From JBCBKU01 sp965267475 (GTDB lineage: Bacteria > Pseudomonadota > Alphaproteobacteria > Rhodobacterales > Rhodobacteraceae): a stretch of 64,000 nucleotides of DNA. The DNA lies in assembly GCA_965267475.1 (NCBI GenBank), contig OZ254079.1, positions 62,001 to 126,000 on the forward strand. The letters run 5' to 3'. Shown here piece by piece: positions 24,336 to 33,167 of the stretch (position 1 is its first letter; the number at the start of each line of letters is the position of its first letter). Below the pieces are notes generated by a model, which had not been told where the DNA came from, searched no databases, and worked only from the letters and a program-made list of their open reading frames with translations. A program made the position numbers and the translations under genes.

Positions 24336-26302
24336 TCTGCGGCCATCCGTGTTCTGCCCTCGGCCACCTTGGCATCGCGGACTTCAAGCGTTGCGGAAAT
24401 CGAGCCTTTGCGCCCATCCTCATAAGTTACTTCTGTCACGGTCGAGACCTCCTTCGATCCATCGTAGAGCGCCGAAATAAGATCGGCGAATTTCTCTTCG
24501 ATGATGCGTCGGCGGACCTTCCTTGTCCGAGTCAATTCCCCGTCATCGGCGTCCAATTCCTTGTGGAGGATCAGGAAGCGGTGGATCTGGCATCCCGCCA
24601 GCATTTTGTCTTCGGCCAGAGAGACATTCATCTCCTCGACATGGGCTTGGACCGTGGCCATCACGTCCGGATGGGCCGCAAGTTCCTGGTACGACCCATA
24701 GGCGATGTTGTTCCGCTCGGCCCAGTTACCGACGGCAGTCAGGTCGATATTGATAAAGGCGCAGCACCGATCGCGACCGGCCCCGAACACAACTGCCTCA
24801 AGAATGTTGGGATAAAACTTCAGTTTGTTCTCGACGTATTTCGGCGCAAAGAGCGATCCGTCGGCCATCTTTCCCACGTCCTTGGCCCGGTCGATAATCC
24901 GCAGATGCCCGGTGTCTTCTTCAAAGAACCCGGCATCGCCCGTTGCGACCCAGCCTTCCGGATCCTTTGTGTCGGCCGTGCTTTCAGCGTTCTTGTAGTA
25001 CTCGATGAATGTCCCAGGAGAGCGATAAAAGACCTCGCCCGTCTCAGCAATTTTCACTTCGACGCCGGGGGACGGCACACCCACGGTATCAGCCCGCACT
25101 TCTCCGTCAGGCTGCTGGGTGATAAAGACGGACGCCTCGGTTTGTCCGTAAAGCTGTTTCAGGTTGATCCCAAGTGCCCGGTAGAACTCAAAGATCTCCG
25201 GCCCGATGGCTTCGCCCGCCGTATACCCGACGCGCACGCGCATCATCCCCGCGCGGTTCCGGACCGGACCGTAAACCAGAAAGTCGCCAAGCTGGTACTT
25301 CAGCCGATCCCATAGGTTTACGGGTTCGCCATCCATCAACATGGGACCAACGCGCCGCGCGTGGTCCATGAAATAGTGAAAGAGCTGCCGTTTCAGCGGC
25401 CCTGCATCTTCCATACGGATCATGATTTGTGTGAGCAGCCCTTCGAAATACCGGGGCGGCGCGAAGAAATAGCTTGGCGAAATCTCTCGCAGATCATCCT
25501 GCATGGTCGCGTGACCTTCAGGGCAATTCACGCAAAAACCTGTCCAATACGCCTGACCGATCGAGAAGATGAAATCCCCGACCCAGGCCATGGGGAGATA
25601 GGCCAAAACCTCATCCCCGGGGCCAAGATCGTCGAAATCGGCGGAATTCTTCGAGGTTTCAATGATGTTGCGGTTCGACAGGACAACGCCCTTGGGCCGC
25701 CCTGTCGTGCCGGACGTGTACAACATCACGCAGGTATCGTCGTACCCAAGCGCCTCGGTCCGTGCCTTCAGTTCGGGACCCAGCCGTTCACGCGCGGCAC
25801 GACCTTCAGCCTGGATGGCATGGATCGTGTTCATGCGCGAATGGTCGTATTTCCGCATCCCACGCGGATCGAGATAAAGGATATGTTCGACCGTCTTCAC
25901 GCGATCCTGGATTTCCAGAACCTTGTCGACCTGTTCCTGATCTTCCGCGAAGACGAATTTCGCGCCGGAGTGTTCCAGAACATAGGCCATCTCTTCGGCG
26001 ACGGCGTCCTGATACAAAGGAACCGGTACAGCGCCGACCATCTGCGTTGCCACCATCGACCAGTAAAGCGCCGGGCGGTTCTTCCCGATGATCGCGATGT
26101 GGTCGCCCTTGTCGATCCCGAGCACCAGCAAACCAAGCGCCATTGCCCGGATCTCTTCCTGGGCCTCGATCCAGTTCCAGGTCTGCCAGATGCCGTATTC
26201 TTTTTCGCGATACGCGGGGGACGCGCCATATTTCAGGGCGTTGCGTGCCAATAACGCAGGTATGGAAAGAAAACCCGTGTCACGGGCGCTTTCGGCTGTC
26301 AC
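24332..26302 (-). CDS. long-chain fatty acid-CoA ligase type AMP-dependent synthetase
   Basis: 656 residues of the ANL superfamily. The P-loop LYTSGTTGRPKGVVLSNRN, the A5 region QLYGQTEASVF, the A7 region EGWVATGDAGFFEEDTGHLR and the hinge IIDRAKDVGKMADGSLF are all present. The full-length form resembles FadD15-like acyl-CoA synthetases. It makes an acyl-CoA from a carboxylic acid, CoA and ATP. The start is GTG, with GGGAGG seven bases upstream; the frame stays open far upstream, but that part is antisense to the PAS gene. It is the first gene of the importer operon and suggests the substrate is a fatty or aryl-alkanoic acid. Confidence 0.93.
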   Translation of the reverse strand: MTAESARDTGFLSIPALLARNALKYGASPAYREKEYGIWQTWNWIEAQEEIRAMALGLLVLGIDKGDHIAIIGKNRPALYWSMVATQMVGAVPVPLYQDAVAEEMAYVLEHSGAKFVFAEDQEQVDKVLEIQDRVKTVEHILYLDPRGMRKYDHSRMNTIHAIQAEGRAARERLGPELKARTEALGYDDTCVMLYTSGTTGRPKGVVLSNRNIIETSKNSADFDDLGPGDEVLAYLPMAWVGDFIFSIGQAYWTGFCVNCPEGHATMQDDLREISPSYFFAPPRYFEGLLTQIMIRMEDAGPLKRQLFHYFMDHARRVGPMLMDGEPVNLWDRLKYQLGDFLVYGPVRNRAGMMRVRVGYTAGEAIGPEIFEFYRALGINLKQLYGQTEASVFITQQPDGEVRADTVGVPSPGVEVKIAETGEVFYRSPGTFIEYYKNAESTADTKDPEGWVATGDAGFFEEDTGHLRIIDRAKDVGKMADGSLFAPKYVENKLKFYPNILEAVVFGAGRDRCCAFINIDLTAVGNWAERNNIAYGSYQELAAHPDVMATVQAHVEEMNVSLAEDKMLAGCQIHRFLILHKELDADDGELTRTRKVRRRIIEEKFADLISALYDGSKEVSTVTEVTYEDGRKGSISATLEVRDAKVAEGRTRMAAE

Positions 26303-26455
26303 GCGATATCCTCCCAAGTCGCCTTTTCGGCTGTTCCTACGCGGCACGTGATTCCGCGTGAAGATAGACTTGCGACGACGCGCTGACCTGTCAAACCTTG
26401 CGTCTTTCCGACAGAAATGTAACAAAAGCTTGCAAGTCTGCAGGGATTTGGGCCT

Positions 26456-27673
26456 TTGAAACCAGCCGACGTGATCCACCGGTCTCGGGACACATCCGTG
26501 CTTTTGCGGTCGGGTCTCAACTTGATCCAACAGGCGCTCTCGATCTACAGCGAAGACCTGCGCCTGATCTTTGCGAACCGCCAATTCAGTGCGATGTTCG
26601 ACTTGCCCCAGCATCTGCGCGAACCCGGCGCGCGGTTCTCGGACACTGTGCGCTATCTTGCGGAACGCGGCGAATACGGCTCGGTTGAGGATCCCGAAGA
26701 ATTTGTCGAGGCCCGGATCACTCAGGCGCTTGCGTTTGAGCCCCATTACATCGAGCGGCAAAGGCCCGATGGGCGTTGGATTTCCATCGAAGGGGGCCCA
26801 ATCCGACAGGGCGGTTGGGTCGCGGTCTATACAGACATCACCGACATAAAACGCCAGGAATCCATGCTGCGAAGCCGATCCGAGGATTTGTCGGACAAGT
26901 TGCTGGACCGGTCCGAAGAACTGGCCCGCGCCAACCGGGCGTTGGAAGCGACGGTCAATCAGCTTCACGAAACGCAGCAACATCTGGAAGCGGCCGAGGC
27001 GCGCGTTCGGCTCGCCGCAGAAACGACGCCTGCCCATATCGCGCGCCTGAACCGGGAAGAACGCTACACCTATTCAAACCAGCGCCTGCCCCTTCAGGCA
27101 GCGAATGGTGCGACCGATATCGTCGGTCATTCGGCGCAAGAAATATTGGGACCGGACATTTACGACAGGATCGCGCCGGCACTGCATTCGGCATTGGCCG
27201 GGGATCCAAAAGTTGTCGAGTTTACCGAGCCTCAGGACGGGCGCCACATCCGAGCCGCCTTTACACCGGACACGGATGCCAGCAACGCAGTGACCGGCGC
27301 CTATGTCCTGTCGATGGATATCACGCTTGCCGAGCAATCCCTTGCGTCAAACACCGAGGAGCCCGATCGTATCGCCGCGTTTGACGACTGGACCGCAGAT
27401 TTCGAGTTGCTGGAACTGCGATCGCCAGATGGTCAAACCGCGCGTCTCAGCTTGGCGGAAGCGGATCTGTTGCGGCGCTTTCTGAGGCAAGCCAACCGGC
27501 TGCTGCGCCGGGAAGACCTGGCTCCGGACGCAGATGGGCGGACGGATCGGGCCTTGGACGTGCGGATCTCACGCCTGCGCCAGAAACTAAGCGACGACCC
27601 GAAATCGCCCACATTGATCCGGACGATCTATGGCGCGGGCTATATCTTTGTGGGCGACGTGACCTGGTCATAG
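26456..27673 (+). CDS. PAS-PAS-winged-helix (OmpR-type) regulator without receiver domain
   Basis: 405 residues. Residues about 10-130 form a PAS domain (LSIYSEDLRLIFANRQFSAM... WVAVYTDITDIKRQE). A coiled coil follows (about 133-185, SEDLSDKLLDRSEELARANR). A second PAS-like domain (about 186-295) ends in YVLSMDITLAEQS. The C-terminus (about 310-402) is an OmpR/PhoB winged helix, with ALDVRISRLRQKLSDDP and TIYGAGYIFVGDV. There is no kinase and no phospho-acceptor receiver domain, so ligand sensing appears to be wired directly to DNA binding. The start is TTG at 26456; a GTG 15 bases later is possible. It is divergent from the importer operon. Confidence 0.85.
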   Translation: MKPADVIHRSRDTSVLLRSGLNLIQQALSIYSEDLRLIFANRQFSAMFDLPQHLREPGARFSDTVRYLAERGEYGSVEDPEEFVEARITQALAFEPHYIERQRPDGRWISIEGGPIRQGGWVAVYTDITDIKRQESMLRSRSEDLSDKLLDRSEELARANRALEATVNQLHETQQHLEAAEARVRLAAETTPAHIARLNREERYTYSNQRLPLQAANGATDIVGHSAQEILGPDIYDRIAPALHSALAGDPKVVEFTEPQDGRHIRAAFTPDTDASNAVTGAYVLSMDITLAEQSLASNTEEPDRIAAFDDWTADFELLELRSPDGQTARLSLAEADLLRRFLRQANRLLRREDLAPDADGRTDRALDVRISRLRQKLSDDPKSPTLIRTIYGAGYIFVGDVTWS

Positions 27674-27738
27674 TGCGCACGGCTTGCCGATAAGGCGGCC
27701 AAAGGGCTAGGCTCCCCAAAAGCTTGGAGGATTTGGGT

Positions 27739-27903
27739 TTGGATCCGATTACCGTTGCATTCTACGCCATCATTTGCGGGCTTCTCAGCGCGTTCGCGCC
27801 GCCCGGTTGGGCCAAATTGGCCAGGTTCGCGATGGGTGCGGTCGTCGGCATTGTCGCCGCATCCACCCTGCCCTTCTTGCAGGGTCTGATGGGAACCTAC
27901 TAA
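27739..27903 (+). CDS. small membrane protein
   Basis: 54 residues starting at TTG, with a good Shine-Dalgarno GGAGG eight bases upstream. The product MDPITVAFYAIICGLLSAFA continues into a second hydrophobic stretch (FAMGAVVGIVAASTLPFLQG), so it has two short membrane helices. It lies 65 bases after the PAS regulator and ends three bases before the convergent formate dehydrogenase. The initiation site and hydrophobic pattern support it as a real gene. Function unknown. Confidence 0.65.
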   Translation: MDPITVAFYAIICGLLSAFAPPGWAKLARFAMGAVVGIVAASTLPFLQGLMGTY

Positions 27904-27906
27904 GCC

Positions 27907-30681
27907 CTACTCAGCCGCGACGGCTTTGGCCGCCGGTTCGACCTTTACCGCACAGAATTTGACCTCGGCGATCTTGCCATAGGGATCAAGCGCGGGGTTC
28001 GTCAGAATGTTGGCGGCGGCTTCCACATAAGCGAAGGGCATGAAGACCATGTTTTCGCTGACGGCCCTGTCGGCCCGCGCCATCAGTTCGACCGACCCGC
28101 GCCGGGTGGTCAGACGCACGGTTTCGCCAGCCTCCAACCCCATGGCGCGCAAGGTTCGGGGGTGCAGCGAACAGCTTGCTTCCGGCTCGACTGCATCAAG
28201 AATGCTGGCGCGCCGGGTCATGGCCCCCGTGTGCCAGTGCTCCAATTGTCGCCCGGTCGTCAGGACCATGGGATAGTCGTCATCCGGCAGTTCATCCGGC
28301 GGCACGATATCCGCAGGTGCAAACCTCGCGCGACCCTCGGCCCGTGGGAAGCCATCTCCAAACACAATTGCCTGGCCGGGATCATCCTCGGACAGCGACG
28401 GATAGGTGACGGCGCCTTCCTTTTCCAAACGCTCCCAAGTGATGTTGTCGAGTGACGGCATTCCAAGCTTCATCTCGGCAAAGACCTCGGAAGGGTGAGA
28501 ATAGTCCCACGGCAGGCCCAGCGCCTTGGCCAGATCCACTGTGATCGCCCAGTCTTCCCGCGCCTCACCCGGTGGGGCCACGGCGGGCCGACCGATCTGA
28601 ACCTGACGGTTGGTGTTCGTGACGGTCCCGGTCTTTTCATAAAACGTCGCCGCGGGCAGCACGACATCGGCGAACATCGCAGTTTCGGTCAGAAAGATGT
28701 CCTGAACAACAAGATGTTCCATCTTCGCGAGCGCTTCGCGCACATGGGTCGTGTCGGGGTCCGACATAGCGGGGTTTTCACCCAGAATGTACATGCCCTT
28801 GATGTCCCCGGCATGGGCCGCATTCATGATCTCGACGACCGTCAGTCCCGGATTGGGATCGATGTCGAATCCCCAACGCTCTTCGAAAGCCTTGCGCAAT
28901 TCATCATCGGCCACGCTCTGATAGTCCGGCAGAACCATCGGGATAAGCCCGGCATCGGACGCGCCCTGCACGTTGTTCTGACCGCGGAGCGGATGCAGGC
29001 CCGTGCCTGGACGCCCGACATGCCCGCACATCAGCGCAAGCGCGATCAGGCAACGCGCGTTGTCGGTTCCGTGAACGTGCTGGCTGACACCCATGCCCCA
29101 GAAGATCATGCCCGCCTTCGACGTCGCGAAGGTCCGCGCGACCTCGCGCAGCGTATCTGCCGGGATACCGCAGACCGGTTCCATCGCCTCTGGTGAGAAA
29201 CCTTTCAGGTGTTCTTTCTCGGCCTCCCAATTTTCGGTGAAGGCCTCAATGTATTGCCGGTCGTACAGGTCTTCTTCCACGATCACATGCATGATCGCGT
29301 TCAGAAGGCTCACGTCTCCGCCAGGCTTGAATTGCAGCATATGGGTCGCGTGGCGCTTCAGCGCCTGCCCGCGCGGATCCATGACGATCAGCGTGCCGCC
29401 GCGCTTGACGAATTGCTTGAAAAAGGTTGCCGCAACTGGGTGGTTCTCAATCGGGTTCGCGCCGATGACGATCACGCAATCGGCGTTCTCAACTTCGTTG
29501 AAGGTCGCCGTAACGGCCCCCGAGCCCACGTTTTCCATCAGCGCCGCGACCGAGGACGCATGGCAAAGCCGCGTGCAATGGTCGAGGTTGTTGTGCCCGA
29601 ACGCCTGGCGGATCAGTTTCTGGAACAGATACGCCTCTTCGTTGGAACACTTGGCCGACCCAAAGCCCGAAATCGCCGTGCCACCATGGGCCGATTTCAG
29701 ATCGAGAAGGCCCTTTGCCGCGACCTCAAGCGCTTCGTCCCAGGTAGCTTCGCGGAAATGGGTCCAGGGATTGCCCGGATCGACGCCCATTTCCTTGGGT
29801 GCGTCATCCTTGCGGATCATCGGTTTTGTCAGGCGATGCGGATGGGCGATATAGTCATAGCCAAACCGCCCTTTCACACAAAGCCGCCCTTCATTGGCAG
29901 GACCGTTGATTCCTTCGACATGGGCGACCTGCCCGTCCTTGACCTTCAAGGACACCTGGCAGCCGACCCCGCAGAACGGGCAGATCGATTTGATCTCGTC
30001 ATCGAAATCTTTGGTGTCGCCGCGCGTCCCACCCTCCATGACGGACGACGGCATGAGCGCACCGGTTGGGCAAGCCTGCAAGCATTCACCGCAAGCCACG
30101 CATGTGCTGTCGCCCATTGGGTCGCCGAAATCGAAGACCGGATAGGCATCATGGCCCCGACCAGCCATGCCGATCACATCGTTGACCTGAACTTCCCGAC
30201 AGGCCCGAACACAAAGCCCGCATTGAATGCAGGCATCCAGATTCACCGACATGGCTATGTGGCTGTCGTCCAAAAGGGGGACCCGGTCCGGTTCCAGTGC
30301 CGGAAACCGGCTGTCAGAGACCCCTTGAGCATCCGCCATGTCCCAAAGATGCGCAGAGGCATCCCGCGCCTCGCCCCGCTCCGGCTGATCCGCCAGCAGC
30401 ATCTCAACTACGGTCTTTCGAGCGCTGTCTGCGCGTTCGGTGTCCGTCTTGACGACCATGCCCTCGGTCGGCGTCCGGATGCAGGAGGCTGCCAGCACGC
30501 GCTCCCCTTCGATCTCGACCATGCAGGCCCGGCAGTTCCCGTCAGACCGATAGCCCGGCCAATCTTTGTGGCAGAGATGCGGAATGGTCGTGCCTTGGCG
30601 CTTGGCGATCTCCCAGATCGTTTCACCCGCCTCGGCAGTCACTACCTTCCCGTCCAGGGTAAAACGCACCTGATCAGCCAT
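27907..30681 (-). CDS. fdhF: formate dehydrogenase alpha subunit, cysteine type
   Basis: 924 residues of the molybdopterin oxidoreductase family, oxidising formate to CO2. In order: a plant-type [2Fe-2S] domain (C37, C50, C53, C67), two ferredoxin-type [4Fe-4S] clusters (C151/154/157/161 and C194/197/200/204), the catalytic-domain [4Fe-4S] (C234/237/241/268), then the bis-MGD domains. The molybdenum ligand is C373 in RLCHASSV, so no selenocysteine is used. The layout equals FdsA of NAD-dependent formate dehydrogenases, but no FdsG, FdsB, FdsC or FdsD gene is adjacent. The ATG at 30681 gives the family N-terminus; upstream in-frame codons overlap the divergent promoter. Confidence 0.93.
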   Translation of the reverse strand: MADQVRFTLDGKVVTAEAGETIWEIAKRQGTTIPHLCHKDWPGYRSDGNCRACMVEIEGERVLAASCIRTPTEGMVVKTDTERADSARKTVVEMLLADQPERGEARDASAHLWDMADAQGVSDSRFPALEPDRVPLLDDSHIAMSVNLDACIQCGLCVRACREVQVNDVIGMAGRGHDAYPVFDFGDPMGDSTCVACGECLQACPTGALMPSSVMEGGTRGDTKDFDDEIKSICPFCGVGCQVSLKVKDGQVAHVEGINGPANEGRLCVKGRFGYDYIAHPHRLTKPMIRKDDAPKEMGVDPGNPWTHFREATWDEALEVAAKGLLDLKSAHGGTAISGFGSAKCSNEEAYLFQKLIRQAFGHNNLDHCTRLCHASSVAALMENVGSGAVTATFNEVENADCVIVIGANPIENHPVAATFFKQFVKRGGTLIVMDPRGQALKRHATHMLQFKPGGDVSLLNAIMHVIVEEDLYDRQYIEAFTENWEAEKEHLKGFSPEAMEPVCGIPADTLREVARTFATSKAGMIFWGMGVSQHVHGTDNARCLIALALMCGHVGRPGTGLHPLRGQNNVQGASDAGLIPMVLPDYQSVADDELRKAFEERWGFDIDPNPGLTVVEIMNAAHAGDIKGMYILGENPAMSDPDTTHVREALAKMEHLVVQDIFLTETAMFADVVLPAATFYEKTGTVTNTNRQVQIGRPAVAPPGEAREDWAITVDLAKALGLPWDYSHPSEVFAEMKLGMPSLDNITWERLEKEGAVTYPSLSEDDPGQAIVFGDGFPRAEGRARFAPADIVPPDELPDDDYPMVLTTGRQLEHWHTGAMTRRASILDAVEPEASCSLHPRTLRAMGLEAGETVRLTTRRGSVELMARADRAVSENMVFMPFAYVEAAANILTNPALDPYGKIAEVKFCAVKVEPAAKAVAAE

Positions 30682-30816
30682 GTCGTAATGCTCCAGTTCC
30701 CGCTGCCCACAATAGCGATACGATCTTTGCGTGCCAGTCCAGTTCGCGACGGATATCAGTCCAATTCGACCATTGTCCCCTTGCGACCTATTCGGTGCTG
30801 ACCTAATCCGACGGAC

Positions 30817-31476
30817 ATGGTCGAAATCACATTTGTCAGGCACGGGCAGGCGCAAACCGGCGCAAAGGACGAGGCGTCATACGACAGCCTAAGCGACCTG
30901 GGGCAACAGCAGGCGGGTTGGCTGGGTGAGCACTTTGCGGCGTCGCATTGGGGTTTTGACCATGTGTTTGCGGGCAACCTGACCAGGCAGAAAGACACCG
31001 CCAAGGCCATCTGCGCTCAGGTCGGCGGTGAGATTGTCGAAGACGCCCGCCTGCGCGAGTTGGATTACTTTGGCCTTGCCGCATCGTTGAAAAAAAGGCG
31101 GGACGTCGGGTTTCCGACGGACCGGGCCAGCTTCATCGCGCATGTACCCCAGGTTCTTGCTGCATGGGAGGACGGGGATGTCGAAAGCGACCTGGAAAGT
31201 TTCAGGGCGTTCGAGGCGCGCATCCGGGGTATCATCGACCATGCCGAGCAACTGGGCGGGCGAGTCCTATGCGTCACGTCGGGCGGAGTGATTGGCATGG
31301 CAACGCGGATCCTTCTGGATCTGCACGTGAAATCCTATGCCAAAATCCTGCTTCAGGTGCACAACACCTCTGTCCACCGATATGTGAAAGCGGGGGAAAC
31401 ACTGGTTCTGGATACGTTCAATGCGACGCCGCACCTGGAAAGCCCGGACCGGCTTTTCGCGCGTACCTATGTCTAG
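30817..31476 (+). CDS. histidine phosphatase family protein
   Basis: 219 residues. The N-terminal ITFVRHGQAQ carries the RHG motif whose histidine is phosphorylated in catalysis, and LTRQKDTAKAI matches the following conserved arginine helix. The second half holds LRELDYFG (the acid/base Glu) and VLCVTSGGVIGMAT, where most members have SHGG. The fold is that of broad-specificity phosphoglycerate-mutase-like phosphatases; the substrate is unknown. It is divergent from fdhF across 135 bases. Confidence 0.9.
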   Translation: MVEITFVRHGQAQTGAKDEASYDSLSDLGQQQAGWLGEHFAASHWGFDHVFAGNLTRQKDTAKAICAQVGGEIVEDARLRELDYFGLAASLKKRRDVGFPTDRASFIAHVPQVLAAWEDGDVESDLESFRAFEARIRGIIDHAEQLGGRVLCVTSGGVIGMATRILLDLHVKSYAKILLQVHNTSVHRYVKAGETLVLDTFNATPHLESPDRLFARTYV

Positions 31477-31479
31477 GTG

Positions 31480-31806
31480 TTAATCCGCATCGCGGAAGTG
31501 GTCTTCGGCGTCCGCCACATCGATGCCTAAAGCATCCAACCCATCCTCCAGGTATTCCGCAAGTTCCGGAATGCCTGTCAGGTAATCCTCGGCCGGGGCG
31601 GTCGCCTCCTCGCGCACAGTCTTCTTGGCTTCTTCCAACTCGCTTGCGTCGAAACTGTCGCGCCCGACCCACATCAAAGCGGTCAGGTTCACTTGCTCGT
31701 CGGCGTTCAGCCCGGCAATGAAATCCTTAAGGTAAGGGCTTTCCGGTCCATGCTCACGCGCCAAAAAGATGACACGGACGACTTTTCCGGTTGAGATGTT
31801 CAGCAT
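31480..31806 (-). CDS. DUF3775 domain protein
   Basis: 108 residues. The opening MLNISTGKVVRVIFLAREH and the core LNADEQVNLTALMWVGRDSF agree with DUF3775 as I remember it, a small soluble alphaproteobacterial family of unknown role. Acidic overall, with no catalytic motif. It is convergent with the histidine phosphatase, with three bases between the stops. Confidence 0.8.
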   Translation of the reverse strand: MLNISTGKVVRVIFLAREHGPESPYLKDFIAGLNADEQVNLTALMWVGRDSFDASELEEAKKTVREEATAPAEDYLTGIPELAEYLEDGLDALGIDVADAEDHFRDAD

Positions 31807-31863
31807 GGCGCACCCCTTTGCTTGGCGCCAAGTGTTGCGCGCATCGACGGGACTGGCAAGGTG

Positions 31864-32598
31864 TCAGGCGCCGAAGATCCTGTAATACGCCCAATCAGGC
31901 AGCAGGTTCCCGCCCCGAAATGCAAGCGAGAAGAGGCCTGGAAAGCTTTTCTTGAATCGGTCCGAATTCATATGCTCAAAGACTTCGCGGGCGGCCTCTT
32001 CCGGCTCCATGATGTAGGGCATGTTGAAGTCGTTCTTGTCTGTCATGCGGGTGCGTATGAACCCGGGATTGGCCAGTTGGATTGTCACCCCGGTCTTCCG
32101 GAGATCGGCATGAAGTGATTCTGCCAAATGCATCATGCCTGCCTTGGAGGACCCATAACCGATCGAGCCGGGCAAACCGCGAAAGCCGGACAGCGAGCCC
32201 ACAAGGACGATATGCCCTTCGTCGCGTTCGACCATTGCCGGCACGACCGACCCTAGAACACGTGCGGCGCCGGTGAAGTTGACATCGCACATCATTTCGA
32301 CCTGATCTGCGTTCCACTCGGTCGCCGGGATCGGCCAATAGACACCTGCCAGAAAGATCATACCATCGATTGGGCCAATCCGGTCGGCCGCGTCCTGAAT
32401 GGTGCGGCTGTCGCGAATGTCCAACGGTTCGACCCGGGCCTTACCAGGCAATGTTTCGGCCAGGTGGTTCAGCCTGTCCTCATTGCGTGCGGACAAAACC
32501 ACATTGGCCCCGGCCTTCGACACCAGTTCCGCAACGCCACGCCCGAGGCCTTCGGACGCACCAACAACCCAATAAGTCTTCCCAATCCAGTCTCTCAC
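31864..32598 (-). CDS. SDR family oxidoreductase
   Basis: 244 residues with a Rossmann fold: the nucleotide motif VVGASEGLGRG near residue 12, then VNFTG, the catalytic serine in VGSLSG and YGSSK supplying Tyr and Lys. The C-terminal part (FPGLFSLAFRGGNLLPDWAYYRIFG) is longer and more hydrophobic than in simple SDRs. It is the last gene of the five-gene operon beside rpoE-chrR; in Rhodobacter sphaeroides the equivalent set belongs to the singlet-oxygen regulon. The substrate is not known, possibly a lipid-derived molecule. Confidence 0.9.
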   Translation of the reverse strand: MRDWIGKTYWVVGASEGLGRGVAELVSKAGANVVLSARNEDRLNHLAETLPGKARVEPLDIRDSRTIQDAADRIGPIDGMIFLAGVYWPIPATEWNADQVEMMCDVNFTGAARVLGSVVPAMVERDEGHIVLVGSLSGFRGLPGSIGYGSSKAGMMHLAESLHADLRKTGVTIQLANPGFIRTRMTDKNDFNMPYIMEPEEAAREVFEHMNSDRFKKSFPGLFSLAFRGGNLLPDWAYYRIFGA

Positions 32599-32601
32599 GC
32601 C

Positions 32602-33165
32602 CTAGGCAACCTCTTTCCGGCGGAACGTCGCGACCAATTCTGCGACCTTGAATCCGAATTTCCGAAACTGACTGTGATTGATGATGGTGCCGTTCTCAAC
32701 CATGTACATCCAATCCGTCGTATCCAGCACATGTCCGCCGGATTCTTCCGGCAGCCGGAATTTGTAATTCAGCTTGATGGTCGATCCGGCAATTTCGCCT
32801 GTGCCTGTCCCGACCACGTCATCGGCTTCGGCCTTGATCTTCCCGTCATTGCCGATGGTCAGGCGCCATTCCCGGTCTTGTGTGGTTCCGCTGTCATAGC
32901 GGAAATGTTCTTTCATCACACCGGTGTTGCCGGTCCATGTGGCCTCCATATCGGCCACAAAGCGTGATGAGATGCGGCCCGTCGGACCGTAGATTACGCC
33001 TTCGCATAGAATAGGGCCGCTCAGATGCTCGCGCAGATCGATCTGCGGACCGAGGTCCTTGTACTCTTCCGGTCTCTGCGCCTCGAAAGACAAATACCGG
33101 GCGCGCGCCCAGACAAAAAGAATGGTTGAAAGCACGCCGGCAGAGAAAAGGCCAAAAAGTTCCAT
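32602..33165 (-). CDS. DUF3833 family protein
   Basis: 187 residues with an N-terminal membrane helix (LFGLFSAGVLSTILFVWARA). A beta-rich domain follows with HLSGPILCEGVIYGPTGRIS and GHVLDTTDWMYMVENGTIIN, the DUF3833 pattern. It is probably anchored in the inner membrane with the domain on one face. The ATG lies two bases after the MFS stop, showing co-translation within the operon. No biochemical function is established that I know of. Membership of the rpoE-chrR neighbourhood suggests a role in photo-oxidative stress or lipid modification. Confidence 0.85.
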   Translation of the reverse strand: MELFGLFSAGVLSTILFVWARARYLSFEAQRPEEYKDLGPQIDLREHLSGPILCEGVIYGPTGRISSRFVADMEATWTGNTGVMKEHFRYDSGTTQDREWRLTIGNDGKIKAEADDVVGTGTGEIAGSTIKLNYKFRLPEESGGHVLDTTDWMYMVENGTIINHSQFRKFGFKVAELVATFRRKEVA

Positions 33166-33167
33166 TG

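Noticed and set aside
24278..25315. 345-codon plus-strand frame opposite the acyl-CoA synthetase
   Set aside because: Shadow frame; the antisense gene has all ANL motifs.
26361..26394. Sigma-70 promoter for the importer operon (TTGACA on the minus strand)
   Set aside because: The -35 is perfect, but the only plausible -10 (TCTATC) is 20 bases away, too far to claim.
26303..27037. Upstream extension of the acyl-CoA synthetase frame by 245 codons
   Set aside because: It would run antisense through the PAS regulator and lacks any homology. A GTG with a strong Shine-Dalgarno at 26302 gives the normal family length.
29562..29564. Possible selenocysteine in formate dehydrogenase
   Set aside because: The catalytic position (residue 373, in RLCHASSV) is an ordinary cysteine codon and no in-frame stop exists there.
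29209..30801. Long open frame (530 codons) on the plus strand opposite fdhF
   Set aside because: Entirely antisense to a certain gene with full cofactor motifs. The translation has no domain-like pattern and is explained by GC-rich third positions.
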